Assembly: GCA_015179045.1 (NCBI GenBank)
Contig: WHUZ01000033.1
Coordinates: 496,001 to 560,000, forward strand
Direction: 5' to 3'
DNA: 64,000 bases
Origin: Kalaharituber pfeilii
Lineage: Eukaryota > Ascomycota > Pezizomycetes > Pezizales > Pezizaceae
The notes under the pieces were generated by a model. The model was not told the origin of the DNA. It was given only the letters and a program-made list of their open reading frames with translations, and made no database searches. Made by a program: the position numbers and the translations under genes. The stretch's first letter is position 1, and each line of letters begins with the position of its first letter. This document shows positions 54,073 to 62,944 of this stretch, one piece after another.

Positions 54073-55418
54073 TTTTTTTTTTTTTTTTTTTTATTTCATT
54101 ACTCGCATGCCGCCCTATGGGCTATGGCGAGGTTTTATTTAAAGATAATCAAGGAAAAAAAATTATGTCTAGCTACATGTGTTGCCCGCGGAGTTCCTGC
54201 GTAGTGCGGGTTTCGGACCTGTATGTCTTGCTACTTCCTTCCTCGGTCCCGTTCATACTGGTCCGTCCTCAGCCAACGTCCTCCCAGTCTCACTCTCCCA
54301 CCCTCGAATGTGTTTTCCAGGTATACTACGACCGAGCTGGTCTTCTTGCCTTCGTCAACCAGCATTGTCTTCTTCTTCAACCATCGGATCCCCACCGTCT
54401 TATCTAAGTCTTTGTTGTCGGCCTCCAGCCACTTCCGGACCTTGCTTAAGTCTTTTCTCAAAGCAACTCCATGTACGACGATGCCGCTGGGATTGGTATT
54501 GTCAGCTGGGGTGGTGGGGGAGGCGGTCTTGGGGGGGCGGGGAGGAGTGTCTGGTTTCTGGGTGGTACCTGAAAAAGGGTTGGGGTTCTGTGTAGGTGTG
54601 TGCGTCTCGACTGAGGGGGTGGAGGCGATCTTTTGGGCCACCTCATCGCTGAGTTGACGTTTGATCGCGTATGGTTCCCCGGGAAGCGGTTTCTTTCCCT
54701 TGCACTTTCTCTTTTTCCGCGCCGGGGATGAATCGGAAAGGGTGGGTGTCGGCTGCTCCAACTGAGTGCGTGCCGGCGGGGGTGGCATTTGCTTGCGTAC
54801 GGGAACCCGGTTCCGGGAGGTTGGTGGTGGGTTCTCGGGGGTGAGTGCCGCCGGGACTATTTCTGTGCACGTGATGGGGCTGAGCCCCAGTGTCTGTGGT
54901 GGCGGTGGTGGTGGTGGTGGCGGCGTCAGTGGTGGCGGTGTTGGTGGACCGCTCGCTTCGTACCAAAGATCGTCGCAGTCGTCGTCCTCGAACCTTATTG
55001 TCACGATCGACCCTTTTTTTGGGGAGACACCTGTCACCCCAAGGTCTTTTTCCATCACGTATTTCCATATGGCGGTGGCAATCAGGGCTTCGTCGTCTAT
55101 TCCTATGTCTTCCATTTTTTCCAAAAGTCTCTCCCATTCTGTTACGTTTGGCTCCTTGGTTTGCGGCATCCTGATTGGTCGCTTGGTGGGTCTTGGCACG
55201 ACAGGGATTGTATTGATGTATTGGCAGCGGAGGTGGTGAGCAAAAGAATCCCTCGAAAGATTCCCCCTCGGGGGAAAACTGTAGTTTTGGGTGTTTGGGG
55301 ATAAAAATCAGAGCAATAGACTCAGCTCGCTGAGTGCTATCGATCTATGTGATTTTCGCTGGGGGGGACGTGGTGGTTGTGGAGTCGCTTCCAAACGCTC
55401 GTCCTGAAAAGTGGTTGT
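54073..55418 (-). mobile_element. Full-length ORF1-only retroposon 1 (tail B)
   Basis: Perfect 11-bp duplication AGGTCTTGGTG at 54,062-54,072 and 55,419-55,429. On the minus strand: a 5' UTR of about 220 nt beginning ACAACCACTTTTCAGGACGA, ORF1, a 3' UTR (CCGCGGGCAACACATGTAGC), CCTCGCCATAGCCCATAGGG and poly(A). There is no ORF2. The insertion splits the LINE ORF2 relic between two codons, and its removal restores that frame. The 5' end coincides within a few nucleotides with that of element 2, so both look full length. Comparable in design to mammalian HAL1 elements. Confidence 0.88.
54231..55199 (-). CDS. ORF1 protein of the ORF1-only retroposon 1, 322 aa
   Basis: MPRPTKRPIRMPQTKEP opens an intact frame. 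Residues 1-70 have a short helical segment (ALIATAIWKYVMEKDLG). Residues 75-215 are proline/threonine-rich and basic (KKRKCKGKK). Residues 235-322 form the conserved end: GIVVHGVALRKDLSKVRKWL, then WLKKK, SSVVVYLEN and VRLGGRWLRTDQYE. This is the RRM-like ORF1 domain of Tad1-type LINEs, expected to bind the element RNA. No endonuclease or RT follows. The intact frame suggests recent activity. The RNA-binding role is inferred from family. Confidence 0.8.
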   Translation of the reverse strand: MPRPTKRPIRMPQTKEPNVTEWERLLEKMEDIGIDDEALIATAIWKYVMEKDLGVTGVSPKKGSIVTIRFEDDDCDDLWYEASGPPTPPPLTPPPPPPPPPQTLGLSPITCTEIVPAALTPENPPPTSRNRVPVRKQMPPPPARTQLEQPTPTLSDSSPARKKRKCKGKKPLPGEPYAIKRQLSDEVAQKIASTPSVETHTPTQNPNPFSGTTQKPDTPPRPPKTASPTTPADNTNPSGIVVHGVALRKDLSKVRKWLEADNKDLDKTVGIRWLKKKTMLVDEGKKTSSVVVYLENTFEGGRVRLGGRWLRTDQYERDRGRK

Positions 55419-55631
55419 AGGTCTTGGTGTGGGCAGGGAAGGATTGAGAACTGCCGGGTTGATATCCCTTATTTTCCTTTATCTATCTTTCTCTCTTATA
55501 TTATATCAATTATGTACTTAAACATCGCCATAGCCCTCCGGGCGGCACGCGCTTAGTGAAATAAAAAAAAAAAAAAAAAAAAACAGGCCGTGATCTGCAT
55601 TGGACTGAAACCGCCTGGACCGGTCCAGGCC

Positions 55632-57105
55632 TTTTTTTTTTTTTTTTTTTTTTAATTTCACGTAACCCCGCTTGCAGCTATTCGCCATGGCAGGGTCCCT
55701 GGACTGAAGTCCTTATGGCCCGGAGACAGGCACCTATGCAACTACATACAAACACGTCCCCTGATATGACATCAACGAAATGGCGTGATGTAAGAACGTC
55801 CATGTCTTGGGCAGTTGATTTCGCAGCTAAAGAGGTTACCGCAGATGATCCTCCCTTCACATCTCGCGGAGCACTCTTCCTTCTCCTCTACCACTGCTTC
55901 ATCCATGTCCATTCTGTCATCCCGCTCCTTCCCCTTCTCTCTTGTACCCACTCTATTCCACTCGTAGAGTTCCGAGTGTAGCCATCTCCCAGACAACCTT
56001 ACCTTCGCTGGTTTTTGACCATCCGACTCTACCTCCCCTTTTAGGTAGATTACAACCGAGCTGGTCTTCTTCCCTTCCCTCCTCTCCTTCTTCAACAACC
56101 ATCGGGCTGCAACTATACTCCCCATCCATGGGTTCGCCTTCTCCATCCAGTCCCTAACCTTTCCCAGCTTTTTGGTTGTTGCAATTCCATGTACCACAAT
56201 TGCGCGACCGGACTGAGGCAGGCTCAACTGTCGCTTCCCGGTCTGTGGTTTGTTGACTTCTTGCATGGGAGGTAATTTTTGGTTTTGTATGGAGATGGGA
56301 GGTGTCGTCTTTTCTGTAGACTTCTCCGGAGCTTTTGAGAGCTTCGAAGACTGCCTATTTGTTGGAATAGGGGCCGTGGGTACCTTCTTGCCCTTCATTA
56401 ATGGTTGCGCTGAGGGGGTGGAAGACTTTTTAGGGGCCGGTGGTGTTGGTGGAATGTTTTGAGAGATAATTGCTGCATATGACAGCCGTGGTGGTATCTC
56501 TGGTTCGGTTTGTGTTTCCCTTTCCTTGGAGTCATGCTTCACAATATCTGCATGCCGGTCTGTGCATGTGTACCCTCCCACCCTTGTTGCAAGGACGTTG
56601 GTATACCGGTGTAAGACTCGGAGTTCCTCCAGGAACCTGTCCGTTGGTTCGAAGTTTGGTCTTGTCATTTGGTCTTCCATACATTGGTCAATGTGGTCAA
56701 TGACTTCTCTCACTGCTTCAAGCATATAGGTCATGTTGACTCCACCAAGTCGTTCGCTAATAGTGAGGCCTCGAGACGGGTACTTCTTGCCAGAGTTATT
56801 TTGGCACCTGCGGGTATGTTTTTTGGTGCTGGGCTGCCCAATGCCATGAATCTATTGGTCCGATCCATGGTGGGAGTGCCAAGAAGTCAGGGATGTTGGT
56901 GTGCTGGCAACGGAGTGGGGAGCTGAATACGTCCTCGAAACTTCACCCCAAGGGGGAAACTTGAGGAGTTTGGTATTTTGGAATAAAAATTAGATCAAAA
57001 GACTCAGCGCACTGAGCTCTTTCGATCTATGTAGGTTTCGCTGGGGGGACGTTGTAGTTGCGGAGTGGCTTCCAAGTGCTCGTCCTGTCAAAGTGGTTGT
57101 CGCTC
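55632..57105 (-). mobile_element. Full-length ORF1-only retroposon 2 (tail A)
   Basis: 15-bp duplication GGACCGGTCCAGGCC at 55,617-55,631 and 57,106-57,120 (the site is itself repetitive). On the minus strand: a 5' UTR starting GAGCGACAACCACTTTGACA, homologous to that of element 1 (shared GACTCAGC..CTGAG and CCCCCAGCGAAA), then ORF1 and the tail-A 3' end (GCCTGTCTCCGGGC, CCATGGCGAATAGCTGCAAG, GGGGTTACGTGAA) with poly(A). So related ORF1 bodies carry different LINE tails. Confidence 0.85.
55772..56734 (-). CDS. ORF1 protein of the ORF1-only retroposon 2, 320 aa
   Basis: Starts MTYMLEAVREVIDHIDQCM, a helical N-terminal segment. Residues 75-165 are Pro/Lys/Ser-rich. Residues 170-265 are the RRM-like ORF1 domain (IVVHGIATTKKLGKVRDWME, RWLLKKERREGKKTSSVVIY, KVRLSGRWLHSELYEW), clearly related to that of element 1. 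The last part is acidic and then Cys-rich (CEGRIICGNLFSCEINC). A 45-codon frame (ATG at about 56,860) lies upstream and its TGA overlaps the main ATG in ATGA; it is either an upstream ORF or the original N-terminus cut off by a frameshift. Confidence 0.78.
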   Translation of the reverse strand: MTYMLEAVREVIDHIDQCMEDQMTRPNFEPTDRFLEELRVLHRYTNVLATRVGGYTCTDRHADIVKHDSKERETQTEPEIPPRLSYAAIISQNIPPTPPAPKKSSTPSAQPLMKGKKVPTAPIPTNRQSSKLSKAPEKSTEKTTPPISIQNQKLPPMQEVNKPQTGKRQLSLPQSGRAIVVHGIATTKKLGKVRDWMEKANPWMGSIVAARWLLKKERREGKKTSSVVIYLKGEVESDGQKPAKVRLSGRWLHSELYEWNRVGTREKGKERDDRMDMDEAVVEEKEECSARCEGRIICGNLFSCEINCPRHGRSYITPFR

Positions 57106-57447
57106 GGACCGGTCCAGGCCGGTCCAGACCATTCAGGCCGGTCCAGGCCAATTAAACGAATCACTCCACAGCTATCCAGGTGAATTGAGGCCAGCATTTA
57201 CCAGATTGTTTGAGTATTTAAATGGTCTGGACCGGCCTGGTTGGCCTGGGCCGGCCTAAATGGTCTGGACCGGCCTGAATGGTCTGGACCGGCCTGAATG
57301 GCCCGGGCCGGCCTGAATGGCCTGGACCGGCCCTCACGGCCTGGCCTGAACAATCAGGGCAGGCCAGGCCCAGAATTTCACGGTCCAGGCCAGTCCTGGC
57401 CTCCGGTTGGCCTGGCCTGGCCTGGCCTGTTGGATTCATTGCCGGCA

Positions 57448-58317
57448 ATACCTGTCAAATTCAGCTTATTCTTCCTCATCTCACGCCATCGAGTGGGCCC
57501 TACCATAACTGGCAAATTCAGCTGATTCTACCTCAGCTCGTTCTGCCACATCTATCAAATTCAGCTCATTCCGCATCTTCTCATGCCTCGGCTCAGGCAT
57601 GCCATTCATCTCAAATTCAGCTCACTCTACCTCATCCCATCTTGTGCCTCGGGTATGCCATATGTCTCAAATTCAGCTCATTCTACCTCATCTCATGCCG
57701 TCAGGTCAGGGCTGCTATACGTCTCAAACCCGTCTCATATTGGCACCGTAGGCTCGGGCCGGCCATACCTGTCAAATTCAGCTCATTCTACTGCATCTCG
57801 CATCGTCAGCTCCGGTGGGTCATATGAGTCAAATTTGGCTCATTCTACATCACCTCGTGCCGACACTCCGGGCCTGCAATTTGTGTGAAATTTAGCTCGT
57901 TCTGGCTCACCTCACACCGTTGAATAGGGTCTGCAATTCGAGTGAAATTTAGCTCATTCTGGCTCATCTCAACCCGCCGAATAGGGCCTGCCAAACAAGT
58001 TTAGCTCATTCTGCTGCATCTCGTGCCGGCAGGTTGGGCTCGCCATACCTGTCAAAGTTAGCACATTGTGTCTAATCTCCCGCTGTCAGGTCAGGCCGGC
58101 TATACGTGCCAATTTCAGCTTATTCTGCCTCATCTCGTAGGCCAGCCATACCTGTCAACTTTCTCACGCTGTCGGGTTGGCCCTTCCATGCCTGTCAAAT
58201 TCAGCTCACTCTACCTCTACCTCATCTCACGGCGGTAGGTGGGGCCTGCTATACCTGTAAAATTGAGCTCATTTGTCCTCACCTGATGCCGTGGGGCCGG
58301 TCCTGCCATATCTATTA
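57448..58317 (+). repeat. ~53-bp satellite, main plus-strand block
   Basis: About sixteen units with the core CCATACCTGTCAAATTCAGC / TCATTCTACCTCATCTCATG. The 57,990-58,317 part is found inverted at 62,130-62,470 with the same unit order, a higher-order duplication. The frames across it are artefacts. Confidence 0.88.
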
Positions 58318-58325
58318 AATTCAAC

Positions 58326-58952
58326 CAATGAATCCAACAGGCCAGGCCAGGCCAGGCCAGTCCAGGCCGACCAGGCCATTTACGTAAATTCAAGCGATTT
58401 TGGAATTTAACCCAGGGGAATTAGATTTTAATAATGTTAATAATCCTGGATATTTCCACTATCAGTAATTGACAGTTGCGCATCAGGTATCATCATCGAA
58501 GAATTGGGTCCAGTCTGTTGTATTATCTGGAAGGTCCATCATTTCTCAATTATATATACTTGAATACAAAGTGTGATACATACTTGACAAAAGTCGTAGA
58601 CCGCTGCTGTTTAAAATTCTAGACATACGGAAGATTCTACTCATCTAAATACTCAAACAATCTGGTAAATGCTGGCCTCAATTCACCTGGATAGCTGTGG
58701 AGTGATTCGTTTAATTGGCCTGAACCGGCCTGAATGGCCTGAACCGGCCTGATTGGCCTGAACCGGCCTGATTGGCCTGAACCGGCCTGATTGGCCTCAA
58801 CCGGCCTGATTGGCCTGAACCGGCCTGATTGGCCTGGACTGGCCTGGTTGGCCTGGTTGGCCTGATTCATGTGGATCAGGCCGGTCCAGGCCGGTCCAGG
58901 CCGGTCCAGGCTGTTTCAGTCCAATGCAGATCACGGCCTGTTGGATTCATTG
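58326..58952. mobile_element. hAT-like MITE 2, complete (627 bp)
   Basis: Starts CAATGAATCCAACAGGCC and ends GGCCTGTTGGATTCATTG, exact inverted repeats of 18 bp. Perfect 8-bp duplication AATTCAAC (58,318-58,325 and 58,953-58,960). The satellite copy near 13,615 (ATTAAATTCGACTCGTTCTG) is an empty site. The right half holds about ten units of GGCCTGAACC / GGCCTGATT. No transposase is present. An 8-bp duplication and a YARNG-type end fit hAT. Confidence 0.9.
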
Positions 58953-59179
58953 AATTCAACTCATTCTACCGCATCTCATGCCATCGGGCCGGACCTGTCA
59001 TATCTATCAAATTCAATGCTGGTGAGAGAGACCTGTCATACTTGTTAACTTAAGCTCAGGTTGCAGGACTACTTGGCACTTCAGCCCTGTAGCTTAGACG
59101 CAAGTTATATCAAATGCGACTGGGTACAATCCGGCGCGAGGCGTAACCAGCAGTACTTACGACGAGTGGCCGCGATTCC
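58953..59179 (+). repeat. ~53-bp satellite and shared 13.7-kb repeat
   Basis: Two satellite units, then a copy of the 13,700-13,860 sequence (GCGACTGGGTACAATCCGGC). No gene is seen. Confidence 0.65.
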
Positions 59180-59269
59180 TGTGCTTATAGATAGTAGTCT
59201 CGTAGCTGGGCTTGACAGCTGTGGCAAGTGGACAGTAACTGATTATATGAAGGAAAATAGCTAGTGGTA

Positions 59270-59493
59270 TTTTTTTTTTTTTTTTTTGTTTCATTACTCG
59301 CATGCCGCCCTGTGGGCTATGGCGAGGTATATATGTAAAAACTAACTAACTAAAGAAAAGGAACTAAGTACAGGTGTTTGGATCGGGGTCCGAGCCTATC
59401 TATTCCCTTTTCCTGGCTGGCTCGTATTTCTCCGATCTCAGCCATTTCCCCCCGAGTCTGACTTTCCCAGTCTCCACCCTTGTCTTTGTGTAT
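59270..59493 (-). mobile_element. 5'-truncated ORF1-only retroposon, tail B
   Basis: Perfect 14-bp duplication AATAGCTAGTGGTA (59,256-59,269 and 59,494-59,507). On the minus strand it starts in the ORF1 C-terminus (VRLGGKWLRSEKYEPARKRE), goes through a short 3' UTR to CCTCGCCATAGCCCACAGGG and poly(A). It independently shows ORF1 joined directly to tail B. Confidence 0.9.
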
Positions 59494-59741
59494 AATAGCT
59501 AGTGGTAGTAGTCTGGTTGCAGTGGACAGTTGAGAGCGCCGAAATGCAATTGACCTCCGTCAGATACAGGACTGGCACTTTGCAGAGGTCCATTCTCTAC
59601 CCTATAGAGTAATACCAACAATACTTAGCAATCCTTGCCATCTTTAGGCCAGAGGTAGCGGAGGAATGTGGAAACCTCTGTCTGTTAATATAGCATTCTA
59701 GGAGGCTACTCAATGCAAGAGAAATACCTGGAGCATATCCT

Positions 59742-59776
59742 TTTTTTTTTTTTTTTTTAATATCATTAATCGCGTG
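59742..59776 (-). mobile_element. 35-bp tail-B-only insertion with 13-bp duplication
   Basis: CTGGAGCATATCC stands at 59,729-59,741 and 59,777-59,789. The insert is poly(T) plus AATATCATTAATCGCGTG. Repeat copy 2 (about 41,177) is an empty site (ATCTGGAGCATATCCAGTAA). Confidence 0.9.
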
Positions 59777-60238
59777 CTGGAGCATATCCAGTAATTTTCC
59801 TAGAATCTTTGTGTCCATAGAAATATACTTATAATTACAAATCTACATTCTTACATATAGAAATCTAAAGAGGAAGCAACTAGATTAATGACATTCTAGT
59901 GTATGCTACCTTTTTATATGCTAATACAGCGATTTCCCTATAGTTAGTACTTTGCCAGTAGCAACAATTTGTCGATGACAGCAACGTTGCGGAGTGACTT
60001 GACAGGCTGTGTTAGACGGAAGTAACTGGCCGATCAATGGTATTACCAGTAGTACGTTACCGTCATGATCGTCTTTACCCAAAGCTAGTGGCACATAGTA
60101 GTACATAGTACTTGTGCTGAGACAGTGTTCCGAAGTAGACCAGTGCAGTTCATGAATAAACCAGTTTATACTAGTATAGGGATTAGTTTATTCGCGAATA
60201 GAGTAGTTGGTTCGCGAACCGGCAAATGTTCCCCTGGA

Positions 60239-60719
60239 CTTCTCACTACCCTTCTGCGGATTTGTTATTGTTTTACGTCCCGACGGTTGGATCTGTTATT
60301 GTTTTACGTCCCCGACGTTCACAGAGGCCGGTGCTACGCAGACAACGGCGCAGCCAGAATGCCCCCACAAGGCACACACCTGTAACGGCAGTCGTGGTCT
60401 AGTGCCCGTGGATGACGGCGATCTACGGAGCGCAGGCAGGCAGGAGGCGGCAGGCGACGGTCCAGTAGTTCGCAGCGGTGAGGCGGTTCACAGCAGTACA
60501 GCAGTTCAGCTAGTCAGCACAGCAGGTAACCACTCTACTTAGTAGAAACTAACAAGATGTTGCGTAAAGTGAAAAGGAACGGGGAACACACAGCCATGAA
60601 CACCACTTATATACACTTTTGAGACTGCAATACGCACTCAGGTCACATCCTTTTACCCGTATCTATTGTACCGACATGTCATTTTGAGACTGCAATACAC
60701 ACTCAGGTCGCATCCTTTT
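60239..60719. repeat. Rearranged pieces of NLR-upstream sequence
   Basis: 60,239-60,390 resembles the NLR upstream region (AATGCCCCCACAAGGCACAC) with two GTTATTGTTTTACGTCCC inserts. 60,540-60,700 is the inverse of 19,395-19,590 and provides the empty site of the 33-bp insertion there. TTTTGAGACTGCAATACRCA is tandemly doubled. No gene is seen. Confidence 0.6.
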
Positions 60720-61189
60720 TACCCGTAACGTGCCCGAAGTGGTTACTTATTTTGGATATATTGCAACTATAGAAATTGCTTAACATTATACCAATTTGAC
60801 ATCGCTGAATCAGAATTTGCTATCATAATGAGGAAAAAATCAAAATTCCATTATTTACAACCAAATTCATTATTATTCACCTAATTTGAGCTCTCCCTGT
60901 ATAGAGTATAGCTCAACATCCTCGAAATCAGGAAAATAATATAGAAAACTAGTAATTCTCATCCATCTAGGGCTGGACTTTTTATTAAAAGTCAATATTG
61001 CATATACAGATCATGTGGGATGCAATGCACCTTCAATTGTATAGAAGTAGTTTATATTCATGAGCTAATCTCTATACCTTGATCTGACCTTCAGTGTTCC
61101 TAGACTCCTCAAGTGATTCAGGAATACCGGGACTTGAAGTTGTAGTAGTTGAAGCACTAGGGGTGGTAACAGTAACTCCTTCTGAGGTG
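60720..61189. other. AT-rich stretch without a supported gene
   Basis: I see no repeat, RNA gene or convincing frame. A short plus-strand frame at 61,094-61,312 begins here and runs into the dispersed segment at 61,198. Confidence 0.4.
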
Positions 61190-61390
61190 CCAGGTGCCCA
61201 GGAGCGAACTCAGCTTGCTGAGGAGTGTATGGGTTGGTTACAAGCTGCTCAGTGTTTTTCGTCCCAATTTGGTCATATTGCCAAGAAATTCGGTCAAAAT
61301 GCCAAGACCTGACGTCGGCTCAGACCTGCCATCGGCTCAGACCTGCCATCAGCTCAGACCTAGTGTCGGCTATTATAGTACTATAGTTAC
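61190..61390 (+). repeat. Dispersed segment (QERTQLAEE-type) with 18-bp repeats
   Basis: Second copy of the 7,746-7,866 segment; readable as QERTQLAEECMGWLQAAQCF. Three or four units of GGCTCAGACCTGCCATC follow. Origin unknown. Confidence 0.6.
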
Positions 61391-62104
61391 AGGAATCGCG
61401 GCCACTCGTCGTAAGTACTACATGCCAGTACTCGTACACGTGCAGCTGACCCTGACCCCCTCGCAACTCGTCATACTCCTTCTAGCACTCCGGTATATAT
61501 CACTGCACCTGTAAGCTCGCTTAAGCAACGTGGCCACCAGCATCCCGCTCATCGCTTAACAGCCCGAACCCGAGAACCTGCCAGAATCTGCTAGAAGAAC
61601 CCGGATCCCCAGAACCTGCGGGAAAGCCGTAGAACCAGCCGGAAAGCCCTAGAACCTGCTGGAAGACTCCGGAATCCACCAGCGACAGGTATCGCCGAGC
61701 TCATTCCCAGATATTCCTGACGCTTCTACCTGCTTCCAGTCATTTCCTTGGCCTTCCATGTACTTCTAGTCGTTTCCTTGGTTTTCCATGTACTTCCAGT
61801 CGTTTCCTCGGTTTTCCATGTACTTCGTTTGTTTGTTTGCTCGTTTGCTTGTTTGCTTGGATTTGCCACCGAGGGCTTTCTATAAAGAGGCCCTCCCCCC
61901 TCCTCTCTCTTGCCTCTCCACGCAACAACTTGTATTGTACCCAAGTTGTGTATTTAGCTTTCAAATACATCTACCTCTCGGTATCACATAGCTCCGACCG
62001 CCTCTGCCTCTGCCTCTGCCTCTGCCTCTGCTGTGAAATCGCCCCGGCGCCTGCCGCCCGCCCCGTACCTGGGTCCTGTACCCTGACCCGACCCGGACCG
62101 ATTT
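61391..62104 (+). repeat. Mixed stretch with 30-bp tandem repeat and GCCTCT microsatellite
   Basis: 61,733-61,822 has three 30-bp units (TTCCAGTCGTTTCCTTGGTT / TTCCATGTAC). 61,832-61,860 is a GTTTGCTT run. 62,004-62,034 is (CTCTGC)n. A TATAAAGAGG at about 61,879 could be a TATA box, but no gene follows. Nothing else is supported. Confidence 0.6.
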
Positions 62105-62940
62105 ATTACATAGATATGACAGGTCCGGCCTGCAGTAATAGCATGAGATGTGGCAGAATGAGTTGAATTTAAGAGATATGGTAGGTCCGGCCCCACGGCC
62201 TCAGGTGGAGAAGAATGAACTCAATTTTACAGGTATAGCAGGCCCCACCTACCGCCATGAGATGAGGTAGAGTGAGCTGAATTTGACAGGCATGGAAGGC
62301 CCAACCTAACGACGGCGTGAGAAGGTTGACAGGTATGGCCGGCCCACGAGATGAGGCAGAATAAGCTAAATTTGGCACGTATAGCCGGCCTGACATAATA
62401 GCGCGAGATTAGGCACCATGAGCTGAATTTGACAGGTATGGCGGGCCTAACCTACTGGCACGAGATGCTGCAGAATGAGCTAAACTCGACAGGTTTGGCA
62501 GGCCCTATTCGACGATGTCAGATAAGGTAGAATGAGCAGAATTTGCAACATACGGTATGCCTGACTCGGCGTTGTGAGATATGGCAACATGAGCTGAATT
62601 TGATAGATATGACAGGTCCGACCCGACGGCACGAGATGATGTAGAATGAGCTGAATTTGATTTATGTGGCAGCCCGACCTGCCAGCGTGGGATGAGGTGG
62701 AATGAGCTGAATTTGACAGGTATGGCAGGTCCGGCCGGACAGCATGAGATGAGGTAAAATGAGCTCAATTTGACAGGTATGGCAGATCTGAGCCAACGGC
62801 GTGAGGTGAGGTGGAATGGCTCAATTTCCCACGAATTGCATGCCCGACTTGACGGCATGAGCTGAATTTGACACATATAGCTGGCCCGACCCGATGGTGC
62901 AAGATGAGGTGGAATGAGCTGAATTTGACAGGCATGGCCG
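62105..62940 (-). repeat. ~53-bp satellite, main minus-strand block
   Basis: About fifteen units, inverse orientation (GAGCTGAATTTGACAGGTAT, GGCAGGCCC). The left part mirrors 57,990-58,317. It passes into the 12-bp minisatellite at 62,945. Confidence 0.88.
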
Positions 62941-62944
62941 GCCC

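Larger units (their letters stand above)
53546..55443 (+). pseudogene. LINE ORF2 C-terminal relic: RNase H end and zinc knuckle
   Basis: Contains the end of RNase H (LAITWVKGHKGVKGNTEADR), then ESPECRWCGK...THIATDC, a C-x2-C...H...C knuckle. One frame change lies at about 53,975. After removal of the nested element at 54,073-55,418 the reading continues EVAKVLV-WAGKD and stops at about 55,443. The N-terminal RT part is absent through 5' truncation. Confidence 0.8.
53546..55583 (+). mobile_element. 5'-truncated LINE with tail B
   Basis: Perfect 11-bp duplication CAGGCCGTGAT (53,535-53,545 and 55,584-55,594). It contains the end of ORF2, a 3' UTR (55,441-55,500), AAACATCGCCATAGCCCTCC, GGGCGGCACGCG and poly(A). 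It shows that tail B belongs to an ORF2-coding LINE. An ORF1-only element is inserted at 54,073-55,418. Confidence 0.9.
53523..57447. mobile_element. hAT-like MITE 3, split by three nested retroposons
   Basis: Left end CAAAGAATCCAACAGGCC, right end GGCCTGTTGGATTCATTG. Near-perfect 8-bp duplication CCTGCAAT / CCGGCAAT (53,515-53,522 and 57,448-57,455). What is left of the MITE is 53,523-53,545, 55,584-55,631 and 57,106-57,447. Joining the flanks restores a normal satellite unit (GGGCCTGCAATACCTGTCAA). The right part carries GGCCTGAATGG / CCGGCCTG tandem units. Confidence 0.75.
59180..60238 (+). repeat. Copy 3 of the ~850-bp dispersed repeat
   Basis: Same order as copy 2, ending TTCGCGAATAGAGTAGTTGG-TTCGCGAACCGG. 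The last part is an uninterrupted target for Mutator-like element 2. It is interrupted by two tail-B insertions (59,270-59,493 and 59,742-59,776). Non-coding. Confidence 0.75.

Noticed and set aside
54766..55304. Gly/Val-rich plus-strand frames over the ORF1 gene.
   Set aside because: They are the antisense of the proline-rich part of ORF1, whose minus-strand frame has the recognised domain and lies within a retroposon with a duplication.
61870..61990. Solo LTR (TATAAAGAGG followed by a short CT-rich transcript-like stretch).
   Set aside because: No second copy, no TG...CA ends with a 5-bp duplication and no primer-binding site could be shown.
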